In this document: positions 24,490-32,625 of the stretch, one piece after another
How positions within the stretch are numbered: the stretch's first letter is position 1
Layout of the letters: every line of letters starts with the position of its first letter
Origin: Nitrospirota bacterium
Lineage (GTDB): Bacteria > Nitrospirota > Thermodesulfovibrionia > Thermodesulfovibrionales > UBA6898
Direction: 5' to 3'
DNA length: 47,499 nucleotides
Assembly (NCBI GenBank): GCA_021811105.1
Contig: JAJZPM010000026.1
Location: 1 to 47,499 of the forward strand
Program-made: the position numbers and the translations under genes
The notes under the pieces: generated by a model
Databases searched by the model: none
Told to the model about the DNA's origin: nothing
The model's input: the letters and a program-made list of their open reading frames with translations, nothing else

Positions 24490-25816
24490 CGAAGAGATCA
24501 CTCTGAAACATCTGAGTTATGCCCTCGGGAAAGAGGGTTATGACATCGCCACAGCAAATAACGGTATCGAGGCCCTGAAGCAGATCGAAGGACGGGAGTT
24601 CGATCTGCTGATCGCAGACATAAAAATGCCGGGAATCGACGGCATTACGCTTCTTACCGAAGTGAAAGAGAAGTATCCGGATGTCGACGTAGTCATCATC
24701 ACCGGCTTCGGCAGCATCGAGTCTGCGGTGAACGCGATGTCAAAAGGCGCGACTGATTATGTGACCAAGCCTTTCAACCTCGACGAACTCACCTTTAAGG
24801 TAAAAAAGATCGAGGAAAAAAAAAGGCTCGAAAAAGAGAACGTAGCTCTTAAAGTCACTCTTCAGCAGTCCTTTCCCTCCTCCGGAAAAGGTACGGTTGC
24901 CGGCTTTTCCTTCATCGCCAAGAGCAAGGTGATGAGGCGGGTCACCGACATTATCACCGGAATACAGAGCTCGGACTGCAATGTGCTGATCACAGGCGAA
25001 AGCGGCACGGGCAAGGGGCTCGTGGCAAAGATCATCCATTATACGAGCAGGCGAAAGGGACTGCCTTTCCTCGCCGTCAACTGCGCCATTTTCACGGAAG
25101 AACTCCTGGCAAGCGAACTCTTCGGGCACGAAAAAGGCGCCTTTACCGGCGCGGTCTCGGCGAAACAGGGCCTTCTGGAGATTGCCGACAACGGCACCCT
25201 CTTTCTCGACGAGATAGCCGAGATGTCACCCGCGCTGCAGGCAAAGCTGCTGAAGGTCATCGAAGACAGGGAGTTCATAAGAGTCGGGGGCACACGCTCC
25301 ATCAAGGTCGACGTGAGGTTTATCGCGGCAACAAACCAGAACCTGAATTCGATCATCTCGGGCGGAAGATTCAGAGAAGACCTGTATTACCGCCTCAATG
25401 TTATGGACATATTCATCCCCCCCCTCAGAGAGAGGAAGGAGGACATCACGCCTCTCAGCAGGCACTTTCTCGAGAAACATTCGAAGAAGACGAACAAGAA
25501 GATCACCGGCTTCTCGGAAGAGGCGATGGACATTCTCACTTCCTACGGCTTTCCGGGTAATGTAAGGGAACTTGAAAATATCATAGAAAGAGCGGTAATT
25601 CTCGAAAAGACATCTCTGATCACCCCGGAAAGCCTGCCACAGAGTATAAGATTGTTTCAAATTGAAACTATAGATCCGAATAGGATTAAGACGATTGATG
25701 AACTCAATAAAGACTACGCAGAGAAGATACTCGAATATGCCGAAAATAATAAGTCGAAGGCAGCAGACCTCCTCGGCATATCGCGTACAAGCCTCTGGAG
25801 AATACTGAAGAAGTAA
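24461..25816 (+). CDS. NtrC-family sigma54-dependent response regulator
   Basis: A 451-residue activator. The receiver domain has acidic pocket ADDEE and phosphorylated Asp53 in LIADIKMPGIDG. The AAA+ domain (about 150-385) has Walker A GESGTGKG (179-186), the sigma54-contact loop GAFTGA (226-231), Walker B ADNGTLFLDEIAEM, and an arginine finger around RFREDLYYRLNV. The C-terminal Fis-type HTH reads ENNKSKAADLLGISRTSLWR. The ATG overlaps the kinase gene by 29 bases. It should activate a sigma54 promoter, and one is visible immediately downstream (25996-26011) with an inverted repeat 54 bases upstream of it. Confidence 0.96.
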   Translation: MKLSILIADDEEITLKHLSYALGKEGYDIATANNGIEALKQIEGREFDLLIADIKMPGIDGITLLTEVKEKYPDVDVVIITGFGSIESAVNAMSKGATDYVTKPFNLDELTFKVKKIEEKKRLEKENVALKVTLQQSFPSSGKGTVAGFSFIAKSKVMRRVTDIITGIQSSDCNVLITGESGTGKGLVAKIIHYTSRRKGLPFLAVNCAIFTEELLASELFGHEKGAFTGAVSAKQGLLEIADNGTLFLDEIAEMSPALQAKLLKVIEDREFIRVGGTRSIKVDVRFIAATNQNLNSIISGGRFREDLYYRLNVMDIFIPPLRERKEDITPLSRHFLEKHSKKTNKKITGFSEEAMDILTSYGFPGNVRELENIIERAVILEKTSLITPESLPQSIRLFQIETIDPNRIKTIDELNKDYAEKILEYAENNKSKAADLLGISRTSLWRILKK

Positions 25817-25925
25817 CTAAACCTTCAAATATTTCATTTCCGGGCAGAAAACTGCCAAACCACTCAGCAGTCTTCCCACACAAGTTGCCCTGTCTGCACG
25901 TTTCTGTTATAAATACGTTCAGTCA

Positions 25926-25942
25926 CGTTCCATCTTGGAACG
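25926..25942. promoter_or_regulatory. Inverted repeat, candidate activator (UAS) site
   Basis: CGTTCC-ATCTT-GGAACG, perfect 6-base arms, inside a wider imperfect dyad with CAGTCA to the left and TGACTG to the right. It lies 54 bases upstream of the sigma54 -24 element, a usual distance for an NtrC-type enhancer. Confidence 0.55.
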
Positions 25943-25995
25943 CTGCCATCATGACTGCCGGAACCAATATCGCGTTATTTCAATGACTTATCTCC

Positions 25996-26011
25996 TGGCA
26001 CACATCTTGGT
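25996..26011 (+). promoter_or_regulatory. Candidate sigma54 (-24/-12) promoter of the Usp operon
   Basis: TGGCAC-ACATC-TTGGT: a GG, ten bases, then GG where GC is the consensus. The -24 half is perfect and the -12 half has one mismatch. It lies 35 bases before the Usp ATG at 26046 and directly downstream of the sigma54 activator gene. Confidence 0.65.
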
Positions 26012-26045
26012 ATAACCTTTGTGAAGCAACAAAGGAGGCAAGAAG

Positions 26046-26531
26046 ATGAAGGAAAAAATCTTATTCGCGACAAAAGGAGGTGAAAATACCGACGAAGGAT
26101 TTTCTTATGTCCTAGAACTCGCGAAGGCACTTAATTCCGGAATAGCGGTGCTCGTCGTATATCCCAGGCAGATGATGACGAGCTTTGAAGATGTAATGTC
26201 GGCCGCCGCCTTTGCAGAGGCCGGAGACTTCCAGACTGTCAGGACACTGATGGAGGAACAGGAAACGGAACTGAAGGAGACCGAAGAAAAAAAGATAAAA
26301 GAGATGAAAGTTAAGGCAGGAGAAATATCGGTCGGCCTCATCTATAAAACGGTCTCCGGAGACGTTGCGTCCGCCATCACCGACTATCTCAAGGAAAGGA
26401 CGGGAATCGAGATGGTCCTCTTGAGCCCGAATCTGTCTAAGGAAAGAAAGATACTGGACATAAGGAAGCTGCTTAAAAAAATTTCGAAGCCTATCGTAAA
26501 TATAACATTGCCTGAAAAGGCTGGGGCATAA
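26046..26531 (+). CDS. Universal stress protein-like, with an inserted helical segment
   Basis: A 161-residue protein beginning ILFATKGGENTDEGFSYVLE in the position of a Usp beta1-alpha1. It has a central VYPRQMM strand and ends in the usual IEMVLLSPNL and ISKPIVNITL strands. Between them (about 45-90) is an unusual segment, SFEDVMSAAAFAEAGDFQ, followed by a charged helix rich in E and K. It lacks the glycine-rich G(x2)G(x9)G(S/T) ATP loop of ATP-binding Usps. First gene behind the sigma54 promoter with GGAGG at the ATG. The inserted segment reappears in the next protein, suggesting the two interact or share a partner. Confidence 0.75.
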   Translation: MKEKILFATKGGENTDEGFSYVLELAKALNSGIAVLVVYPRQMMTSFEDVMSAAAFAEAGDFQTVRTLMEEQETELKETEEKKIKEMKVKAGEISVGLIYKTVSGDVASAITDYLKERTGIEMVLLSPNLSKERKILDIRKLLKKISKPIVNITLPEKAGA

Positions 26532-26554
26532 CACTACAAAAAAGGAGGAAGGCC

Positions 26555-26743
26555 ATGAAAGCGATCGAAAAATTAAGGACTAAGTTTGAGGACACCATGT
26601 CCGCAGTCACGTTTGCGGAAGCGGGTGAATTCGAAACCGCAAGACTGATCATGAACAGCGGCAAAGGCCCGCAGGACAGGATCACGAGAAGGATCGACAA
26701 AAGCGTGCGTCCGGAGATGATGACAAAAAGAGCAGGGAAGTAA
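26555..26743 (+). CDS. 62-residue protein sharing a segment with the neighbouring Usp
   Basis: A small basic protein. Residues 11-33 (FEDTMSAVTFAEAGEFETAR and three more) match the segment FEDVMSAAAFAEAGDFQTVR and three more in the preceding Usp at about 15 of 23 positions. The C-terminal half is charged (KGPQDRITRRIDKSVRPEMM). It has a GGAGG site, starts 23 bases after the Usp stop and is in the same operon. I recognise no family. It may be a regulator or partner that mimics the Usp segment. Confidence 0.7.
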   Translation: MKAIEKLRTKFEDTMSAVTFAEAGEFETARLIMNSGKGPQDRITRRIDKSVRPEMMTKRAGK

Positions 26744-26766
26744 CTAACACGAAAAATGGAGGAAAA

Positions 26767-27024
26767 ATGTCAGCTAACAATCAAACCACAAAGAAAAAGC
26801 CCTATGGGGCGGCGATACTCATGGGGCTTGTCTCGGCAGTATTATACAGCGTTCTCCTCATGAACCAGGATATCGCCAACAAGTACTCCGGTCTCGGCGG
26901 GCTCTATGCTTTTCTGCCGATCCTGATCGCCTTTCTCTTTTCCTACATACACGGCTCCTTTACCGGCCATTTCTGGACGCTACTGGGCGTCGAGGCCTCC
27001 CAAAAAAAGAAGGAGGTAAAATAG
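26767..27024 (+). CDS. Small two-helix membrane protein
   Basis: An 85-residue protein. A short charged N-terminus (SANNQTTKKKP) is followed by one membrane helix (GAAILMGLVSAVLYSVLLMN), a loop NKYSGLGG, a second helix (LYAFLPILIAFLFSYIHGSF) and a lysine-rich tail. Family not known to me. It lies between the small Usp-segment protein and the TauE/SafE gene, with a one-base gap to the latter, so it is probably a subunit or assembly factor of that exporter. Confidence 0.75.
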   Translation: MSANNQTTKKKPYGAAILMGLVSAVLYSVLLMNQDIANKYSGLGGLYAFLPILIAFLFSYIHGSFTGHFWTLLGVEASQKKKEVK

Positions 27025-27025
27025 C

Positions 27026-28114
27026 ATGCACGATATCGTACAGCAGGCATCCAACTTTATCAATCTCGACGCCGCACAGTTGATTTATCTCTTTCTCGTA
27101 GGCTTCGTAGGCGGCCTCGTCAGCGGCTTCATAGGGTCCGGCGGCGCATTTGTTCTGACGCCGGGCATGATGAGTCTCGGTGTCCCCGGCCTTGTCGCAG
27201 TGGCAAGCAACATGTGCCACAAGTTCCCTAAGGCCCTCGTGGGTTCGATTAAGCGCGCAAAATACGGCCAGGTAGATGTAAAACTCGGGGTCGTCCTCGG
27301 CATATCGGCTGAGGCGGGCGTCCTCTACGGGGCCCACATACAGGAAAGCATCAAGAAGACCTTCGGAGACGCAGGCTCGAACCTCTATGTGAGCGTCGCA
27401 TTTGTGGTGATCCTCGCGGTCGTCGGCGGGTTCGTGCTCAGAGACGCCTGGAAGACGTACAGATCCGGCAATTCCAATGAAGAAGAAAAAGTCACGAAAC
27501 TCGCACGCTGGGTACAGTCGGTCAATATCCCCGGCACCATGGTATATTTCAAGGCCCTTAACGCACGCATATCTGTCCTCTTTACGATTCCCCTGGGGTT
27601 CGCAACCGGTATGTTGGCCGCGACGATCGCGGTCGGGGGCTTCATCGGCGTGCCTGCGATGATCTATGTCCTGGGCGCCCCGAGCATCATGGCCTCGGCC
27701 ACCGAGCTCGTGATAGCGTTTGTGATGGGGCTCGGAGGTTCGTTCAAGTATGCGATGCATGGTCTCGTCGACATAAGGCTTGCGATGGTCATCCTCGGCG
27801 GGTCCCTTTTCGGCATCCAGCTGGGTGCGATAGGTACCACCTATGTGAAACCTTTCATGATCAAGGTCGTTATGGGCGTAATCATGGTGATCGTTCTCTT
27901 CAGCCGGGCACTGATGGTACCGGTCTATCTCGGCCAGCTCGGACTGATACAGCCTCTGGAAGCAATGACCGTGAAGATACTCAAGAACACCAGTTTTATG
28001 ATAATGATCTTCGCACTTGGACTGGGTGCGTTCATTGTCTTAAGAGCGATGTGGCAGGGACGCCGGGCGGAGCAGAGGGCGGCACAGGAGGCATTCGAAC
28101 ACGCAAACGGTTAG
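27026..28114 (+). CDS. Second TauE/SafE-family exporter
   Basis: A 362-residue membrane protein with about nine hydrophobic helices. It has the two characteristic glycine-rich halves: LVGFVGGLVSGFIGSGGAFV with TPGMMSLGVPGLVAVASNMC, and later GFATGMLAATIAVGGFIGVP. A larger cytoplasmic loop (about 145-175) contains a charged stretch. It differs clearly from the exporter at 21.2 kb, so the two are not a recent duplication. The upstream Usp, small proteins and sigma54 promoter place it under two-component control. Substrate unknown; sulfite or a sulfonate is the family expectation. Confidence 0.9.
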   Translation: MHDIVQQASNFINLDAAQLIYLFLVGFVGGLVSGFIGSGGAFVLTPGMMSLGVPGLVAVASNMCHKFPKALVGSIKRAKYGQVDVKLGVVLGISAEAGVLYGAHIQESIKKTFGDAGSNLYVSVAFVVILAVVGGFVLRDAWKTYRSGNSNEEEKVTKLARWVQSVNIPGTMVYFKALNARISVLFTIPLGFATGMLAATIAVGGFIGVPAMIYVLGAPSIMASATELVIAFVMGLGGSFKYAMHGLVDIRLAMVILGGSLFGIQLGAIGTTYVKPFMIKVVMGVIMVIVLFSRALMVPVYLGQLGLIQPLEAMTVKILKNTSFMIMIFALGLGAFIVLRAMWQGRRAEQRAAQEAFEHANG

Positions 28115-28150
28115 GTGAGGTGCTATCTGCTACCATATGAATAACCGCAA

Positions 28151-28180
28151 GGGGCGGGGCCAGTCTTCCCGCCCCTTTTT
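28151..28180 (+). terminator. Intrinsic terminator after the second TauE/SafE gene
   Basis: Stem GGGGCGGG / CCCGCCCC with a 9-base loop, followed by five T residues (28176-28180). It separates the sigma54 operon from the tandem Usp gene, which starts 28 bases after it. Confidence 0.85.
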
Positions 28181-28207
28181 GCAGGCAGACAAGGACAAAG
28201 GGAAGGC

Positions 28208-29062
28208 ATGGCCAAATACAGGAAAATACTGGTCGCTTTTGACGGGTCAGAATCAAGCACTAACGCACTTCTGCAGGGTTTCAAACTCGCAGTCGAGGAA
28301 AAATCCTGGATAACGGTCACCACAGTCGTGCCCTCATACGAGGGTGACATCGATCTGACAGCGGTGGGCGACATCCACAGGGCGCTCCGCCGTCCGGGGG
28401 AAGAGATTCTTTCAAGGGCATCTGTTCTTGCGAAAAAAGAAGGGGCATTGATAAAGACCGTCCTTGAAGAAGGGGATATCTACAGCAGGCTGGTCGATCT
28501 GGCAGAGGCGGAAAACTGCGGGGTCATTATCATGGGAAGACGCGGAACTTCCCCTTTAGGCCAGTCACTCATCGGGAGTGTCACGGCCCGCGTAATCGGC
28601 CACAGCCAGAGGGACGTGCTCGTCGTACCGAATGGAACGACGATAGGATGGAAGAAGATACTGATCGCAACAGACGGCTCGCGGTACAGCGACCTGGCCA
28701 CGGACAAGGCGATTGATTTTGCCGAGTCTTACGGGGGCTCGATCTCGGCGGTGTCGGCAGTAGACGTACCGGCCGAGTTTTATGCGGAGGCGCCGAACGT
28801 CGTAGAGAAGCTGATAAGGAACGCGAAGGGATTCGTCGCCTCAGTCAAAGCAAAAGCGGAGAAGAAATCCATCCCCGTTTCGACATTCGTGGGAGAAGGC
28901 GATGCGTACGACATTATTGCAAAGGTCTCGCACGAGGAAAACGTCGACATGATCGTGATGGGAAGCCACGGAAGGACCGGACTCAAGAGGCTCCTCATGG
29001 GAAGCGTCACTGAAAAAGTCATAGGACACGCGTCCTGCCCCGTCCTCGTGGTGAAAGGATAA
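28208..29062 (+). CDS. Tandem universal stress protein (two Usp domains)
   Basis: 284 residues made of two Usp domains. Each begins with a beta1 carrying the nucleotide Asp (ILVAFDGSESS; ILIATDGSRYS) and ends with a complete ATP loop: MGRRGTSPLGQSLIGSVT in domain 1 and MGSHGRTGLKRLLMGSVT in domain 2, both of the G(x2)G(x9)G(S/T) type. It is therefore predicted to bind ATP, unlike the Usp at 26 kb. Its frame starts just after a terminator, so some transcript reading through or a separate promoter drives it. Likely part of the same stress response. Confidence 0.94.
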   Translation: MAKYRKILVAFDGSESSTNALLQGFKLAVEEKSWITVTTVVPSYEGDIDLTAVGDIHRALRRPGEEILSRASVLAKKEGALIKTVLEEGDIYSRLVDLAEAENCGVIIMGRRGTSPLGQSLIGSVTARVIGHSQRDVLVVPNGTTIGWKKILIATDGSRYSDLATDKAIDFAESYGGSISAVSAVDVPAEFYAEAPNVVEKLIRNAKGFVASVKAKAEKKSIPVSTFVGEGDAYDIIAKVSHEENVDMIVMGSHGRTGLKRLLMGSVTEKVIGHASCPVLVVKG

Positions 29063-29336
29063 CACGGGAAAAAGAGGACCTCAACTGAGGTGAGAATTAT
29101 TACAGTCCGGAGAGCGGAAAAACTTTTTTGGAAAGTCGCTATACGGAACGGGGGCACTTCCGCAAAGAGGAGCCACCCGGAAAGTCTCCGGCCCCCTTTA
29201 TTTGATTTATTCCGGAAATTGTAGTTGGAAGCACATCCCCTCGCTTTAAAGGCCCAATTTCTGCCGTTCTCCCAACTGTCGGATTTGGTATTATAATACA
29301 TCTGTATACTCTCATTACATGGATTTTGGAGGAAAG
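29063..29336. other. Gap containing a possible structured RNA and a -10 box
   Basis: 274 bases without a gene. The first half holds the fold at 29150-29200. The right end has TATAAT at 29292-29297, 40 bases before the small CDS, without a good -35. Confidence 0.45.
29150..29200 (+). ncRNA. Candidate structured RNA or terminator-like element
   Basis: A stem GGGGGC / GCCCCC (29150-29155 with 29191-29196) encloses a second stem ACTTCCG / CGGAAAGT (one bulge). Within that loop GGAG (29169-29172) can pair with CTCC (29186-29189) as a pseudoknot. TTTA follows the outer stem, so it may simply end the Usp transcript. I do not recognise a known riboswitch; the c-di-GMP-I core is absent. Confidence 0.35.
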
Positions 29337-29516
29337 ATGCCATTATCACTCATGATAACCCTGTCGGATGAGGAAGTCGAATCCCTGAATAAGATGATCG
29401 CAGGCCACAAAGCCTTTGAAACAAAAAAAAGCACATTGGAAGACGCGATTCATGAGTGCATACGGACGGCGCTCTACGAGGAGAGCGAATCATCCGCGCA
29501 GCAGGAAGGCATGTAA
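29337..29516 (+). CDS. Small hypothetical protein
   Basis: 59 residues from the ATG at 29337, which has GGAGG four bases upstream (the earlier ATG at 29319 has none). The protein is MPLSLMITLSDEEVESLNKM, then an acidic, helical region with DAIHECIRTALYEE. No membrane segment or known motif; the pattern of hydrophobic spacing suggests a small helical dimer or antitoxin-like DNA-binding ribbon-helix-helix fold, but I cannot confirm it. Confidence 0.55.
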   Translation: MPLSLMITLSDEEVESLNKMIAGHKAFETKKSTLEDAIHECIRTALYEESESSAQQEGM

Positions 29517-29603
29517 CCTGTTGCCGTCCCGCACCGGTCGCGCGGTTTCCCGGTTGCGCGTTCAGTGTTTTCTCCGAGATTTCGACTTTCAGTATCAGGT
29601 ATA

Positions 29604-30911
29604 ATGACTGGTATGCTTTTTGAGGAGCTTGACATCCCGGAAGCCGTGCTCAGGGGGATCAGAGAGGCTGGGTTCACCCGCTGCACGCCTATCCAGTCGG
29701 CAGCGCTGCCCTTGGCGCTCGCCGGAAGGGACGTAGCCGCGCAGGCACAGACAGGTACCGGAAAAACCGCCGTGTTTCTCATCACCCTCTTTTCCCGGAT
29801 GCTCGCAAAACCCGGACCGGCTCCGGGACCTTCGCCCCGCGCCCTCATCATCGCGCCGACAAGGGAGCTCGTTGCGCAGATAGACGCCGAAGCGAAAAGG
29901 CTCGGGCAGTTCACGGGCTTCCGGATCGTACCCGTTTTCGGAGGAATGGATTATCAGAAACAGAGGGAGGCATTGGGCGAAAGTGTGGATATTCTCATCG
30001 GGACGCCCGGCAGGCTGATCGACTACCTGAAACAAAAAGTCTACAGCCTTAGGAAGACCGAGTTTCTTGTCATCGACGAGGCGGACCGTATGTTCGACAT
30101 GGGGTTCATCAGCGACCTCCGGTTCCTCCTGCGAAGAATGTCTCCCTACGATCAGCGGCAGTCGATGCTATTTTCGGCCACCCTTTCCACGAGGGTCATG
30201 GAACTCTGTTACGAACATATGAACCTTCCGGAGAAGATCGAGGTTTCGCCGGAGCAGGTCACCGTCGGCCTTGTCGAGCAGGAACTCTATCATGTCGGGA
30301 AAGAGGAGAAGCCCGGCCTTCTGTTCGGCATCCTCAGACGGGAGCAGCACGGCCGCATCCTGATCTTCGTCAACATGAAGTCAACTGCGGAAAGACTCGG
30401 CGCTCTTTTCAAAGCCAACAACATCTCTGCCGGAGCGATTACCGGAGATCTCCCTCAGTGGAAGAGGATGAAGATCCTTTCGCGTTTCAAAGAGGGGAGT
30501 CTTCAGACGCTGATTGCGACGGATGTCGCCAGCCGCGGGCTCCATATCGAAGATGTGACCCACGTGATTAACTACGACCTTCCCCAGGACGTTGAGGACT
30601 ATGTCCACAGGATCGGCAGGACAGCGAGGGCCGGCGCTGCCGGCAAGGCGATAAGTTTTGCCTGCGAAGATTATGTATATGCCCTTGAGGACATCGAAGA
30701 ATACATTAAACAGAAGATACCGGTCAGGCCCGTTGAGGACAACCTTATCGTTACCGATTACGAGAGACCTGTCCGGGAAACGCGCGGCAGGGGCCGTCCC
30801 GGTCCGACTCATGAGAGGGCCAGAAAGAGGGGACCCGCCGGCAAGGGGCATGAAGGCGACGCACGGAAGAGGAAAAGGGGAAAAAGACCGCAAGGGCGGA
30901 GGCCCGGATAA
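29604..30911 (+). CDS. DEAD-box ATP-dependent RNA helicase
   Basis: A 435-residue helicase with all family motifs: Q motif (GFTRCTPIQ), AQTGTGKT (I), PTRELVAQ (Ia), GTPGR (Ib), VIDEADRMFDMGF (II), FSATL (III), FVNMKSTAE (IV), TDVASRGLHIEDV (V) and YVHRIGRTARAG (VI). The C-terminal tail is basic and Arg/Gly-rich (RGRGRPGPTHERARKRG), as in RhlE-type helicases that bind structured RNA. I chose the ATG at 29604 with AGG a few bases upstream; an ATG nine bases later is possible. It remodels rRNA or mRNA structure. It stands 87 bases after the small gene. Confidence 0.95.
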   Translation: MTGMLFEELDIPEAVLRGIREAGFTRCTPIQSAALPLALAGRDVAAQAQTGTGKTAVFLITLFSRMLAKPGPAPGPSPRALIIAPTRELVAQIDAEAKRLGQFTGFRIVPVFGGMDYQKQREALGESVDILIGTPGRLIDYLKQKVYSLRKTEFLVIDEADRMFDMGFISDLRFLLRRMSPYDQRQSMLFSATLSTRVMELCYEHMNLPEKIEVSPEQVTVGLVEQELYHVGKEEKPGLLFGILRREQHGRILIFVNMKSTAERLGALFKANNISAGAITGDLPQWKRMKILSRFKEGSLQTLIATDVASRGLHIEDVTHVINYDLPQDVEDYVHRIGRTARAGAAGKAISFACEDYVYALEDIEEYIKQKIPVRPVEDNLIVTDYERPVRETRGRGRPGPTHERARKRGPAGKGHEGDARKRKRGKRPQGRRPG

Positions 30912-30953
30912 ACAGGGACAACAGCTACAGACGGAATGCGATAATACTCCGAC

Positions 30954-31553
30954 ATGAATGACAAGGGAAAAGACAGATTATTTATAGTCATACCCGACAA
31001 TGCATTTCCCGTAAGGGAAGTCGGTAACTGGACGATTTATGTCTCAAAGACGGAGCAGTCGATATACATCGCATCTTCTCCGTCCACATCGCCTCTCAGG
31101 CTCGCAAAAAACGACCTGGAGGAACTGCTCAGGGCAGTGGGCCAGCGGCCAGAGGGAAAAAAGGCTGCGCGTGAAGAAATTGTCGTTCCGAATTACGAGG
31201 GTGACCGGGAAGAGACCCAGCGAGACAAAAGGCAATTCAGGAGATTTACCAGACGCTGCGAGGCGGAATTTACTGCAGGTGACGTGACCAGCCGGGGGAT
31301 CGCGAGTGATTTCTCGCTGAACGGCCTCTTTCTGAAAACCAACTATCCTATTACGGCAGATACGCTAATCGAGATCACGGTCCATCTTCCCGATGGGGCA
31401 ACAGCAAAACTCAAGGGGAAGGTGAAAAGGTCTATGAAGACCGCTATAGGGAAGGTGATGGGCATGCCGGTAAAATCGCTGAAAAACGGCATGGGGGTAC
31501 AGCTGATCGAACGAGACGCCGCGTACCTCCACTTCATACGTTCACTCCTTTAG
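30954..31553 (+). CDS. PilZ-domain protein
   Basis: A 199-residue protein. The N-terminal half is unassigned (RLFIVIPDNAFPVREVGNWT). The C-terminal PilZ domain (about 95-198) begins with RQFRRFTRRCEAEF, which supplies the RxxxR c-di-GMP contact, and continues with DFSLNGLFLKT, the (D/N)xSxxG motif. So it is predicted to bind cyclic di-GMP. It follows the helicase gene by 42 bases. A strong bidirectional terminator ends it. Confidence 0.9.
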   Translation: MNDKGKDRLFIVIPDNAFPVREVGNWTIYVSKTEQSIYIASSPSTSPLRLAKNDLEELLRAVGQRPEGKKAAREEIVVPNYEGDREETQRDKRQFRRFTRRCEAEFTAGDVTSRGIASDFSLNGLFLKTNYPITADTLIEITVHLPDGATAKLKGKVKRSMKTAIGKVMGMPVKSLKNGMGVQLIERDAAYLHFIRSLL

Positions 31554-31593
31554 CGCTGTTCTCTGCCGCAAAATATTCCCAAAATCGCACGAT

Positions 31594-31627
31594 ACAAAAG
31601 GGCAGGGTTTGCGCCCTGCCCTTTTGT
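31594..31627. terminator. Bidirectional intrinsic terminator between PilZ and metF genes
   Basis: A perfect 14-base stem, ACAAAAGGGCAGGG with CCCTGCCCTTTTGT, and a 6-base loop. The stem base is A/T on both sides so it can stop transcription from either direction, serving both convergent operons. Confidence 0.9.
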
Positions 31628-31650
31628 ACAACAGATTTCCTTAACCAGGT

Positions 31651-32625
31651 TTAATCAAACGCCGGTCTCGGGTACAGGCCGGCCGCCTTCACGATCCCTT
31701 CGATCGCGCTTTCCCACTCGATCGCCTGGATATGCACACCCTTCACACCTGGCGTCTCAAGCACCTGGTGGATAAGCTCGACCGTGATCCTGAGCCCTTC
31801 CTGCTCCTGAAGCTCTCGCGCCTTCTTCTTGTCCTCTCCGGCCTCTGCCTTCACCTTGTTCATCCGGTCGATGAGCGACTTAGGCACCGACACACCCGCG
31901 ACAGAGGAGTCCATATACTTGAGCATCATCGCGCTCTTGGGGACGATGATGCCGCCGAGGATCGCGGTCCGCTCGTGGAGTCCCATCTTCCTGATCTTCT
32001 CCATCTGCGACCTGAACCCCTCGATGTCGTAGATGCCCTGGGTCTGGATGAAATCAGCCCCGGCGTTCACTTTTTTCATGAGGTTCACCGGCCTGAAGTC
32101 CACCGGGTCGGCCATTGGAGTCCACGAGGCGCCGATGAAAAACTTCGGCGCAACTTCGAGAGGGTCCCCGCCCTCTTGCTTGCCTTCATCCCGCATCTTT
32201 TTTAGTATACCGACCAGTTGGCAGGTGTCCACGTCATAGACGTTTTTTGCTCCGGGGTGGCCTTTGAGTCTTCCGGCGGCGCTGAAGCTCTGATGGTCGC
32301 CCGCGATGCAGAGACAGTTCCTGAGGCCGAGGGCGGCCCCGCCGAGGAGGTCCGCCTGCATCGCGATCCTGTTGCGGTCGCGGCAGGTCATCTGCATCAC
32401 CGGTTCGAGGCCCTCCTGAAGGGCGATCACCGCAGCAGCGATGCTCGATATGCGGACGACCGCCGTCTGGCAGTCGGTAATGTTTGCGGCGTCGCAAAAC
32501 CCTTTGAGCAACCGGGCCTTTTTCCGGACCTCGTGCCCATCCGCGCTCATAGGCGGCCCGAGTTCTGCCGTTACCGCAGGTTTCCCGCTCGCGATTACTT
32601 TTTCAAGATTGCTTCCGCTCTTCAT
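31651..32625 (-). CDS. metF: Methylenetetrahydrofolate reductase, MetF family
   Basis: A 324-residue TIM-barrel flavoenzyme. Characteristic segments are KPAVTAELGPPMSADG at the start, GLEPVMQMTCRDRNRI, AALGLRNCLCIAGDHQS and GADFIQTQGIYDIEGF. In MetV-containing bacteria, MetF reduces CH2-THF to CH3-THF within the Wood-Ljungdahl pathway and takes electrons from the MetV partner. The ATG shares one base with the metV stop. Length and motifs are normal. Terminated by the hairpin at 31594-31627. Confidence 0.93.
   Translation of the reverse strand: MKSGSNLEKVIASGKPAVTAELGPPMSADGHEVRKKARLLKGFCDAANITDCQTAVVRISSIAAAVIALQEGLEPVMQMTCRDRNRIAMQADLLGGAALGLRNCLCIAGDHQSFSAAGRLKGHPGAKNVYDVDTCQLVGILKKMRDEGKQEGGDPLEVAPKFFIGASWTPMADPVDFRPVNLMKKVNAGADFIQTQGIYDIEGFRSQMEKIRKMGLHERTAILGGIIVPKSAMMLKYMDSSVAGVSVPKSLIDRMNKVKAEAGEDKKKARELQEQEGLRITVELIHQVLETPGVKGVHIQAIEWESAIEGIVKAAGLYPRPAFD

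Noticed and set aside
29101-29200. Possible cyclic-di-GMP-I riboswitch, because of CGCAAAG and CTCCGGCC-like words
   Set aside because: The AGGGCAAACC core and the GNAAA receptor arrangement are missing, so only a generic structured element is reported.
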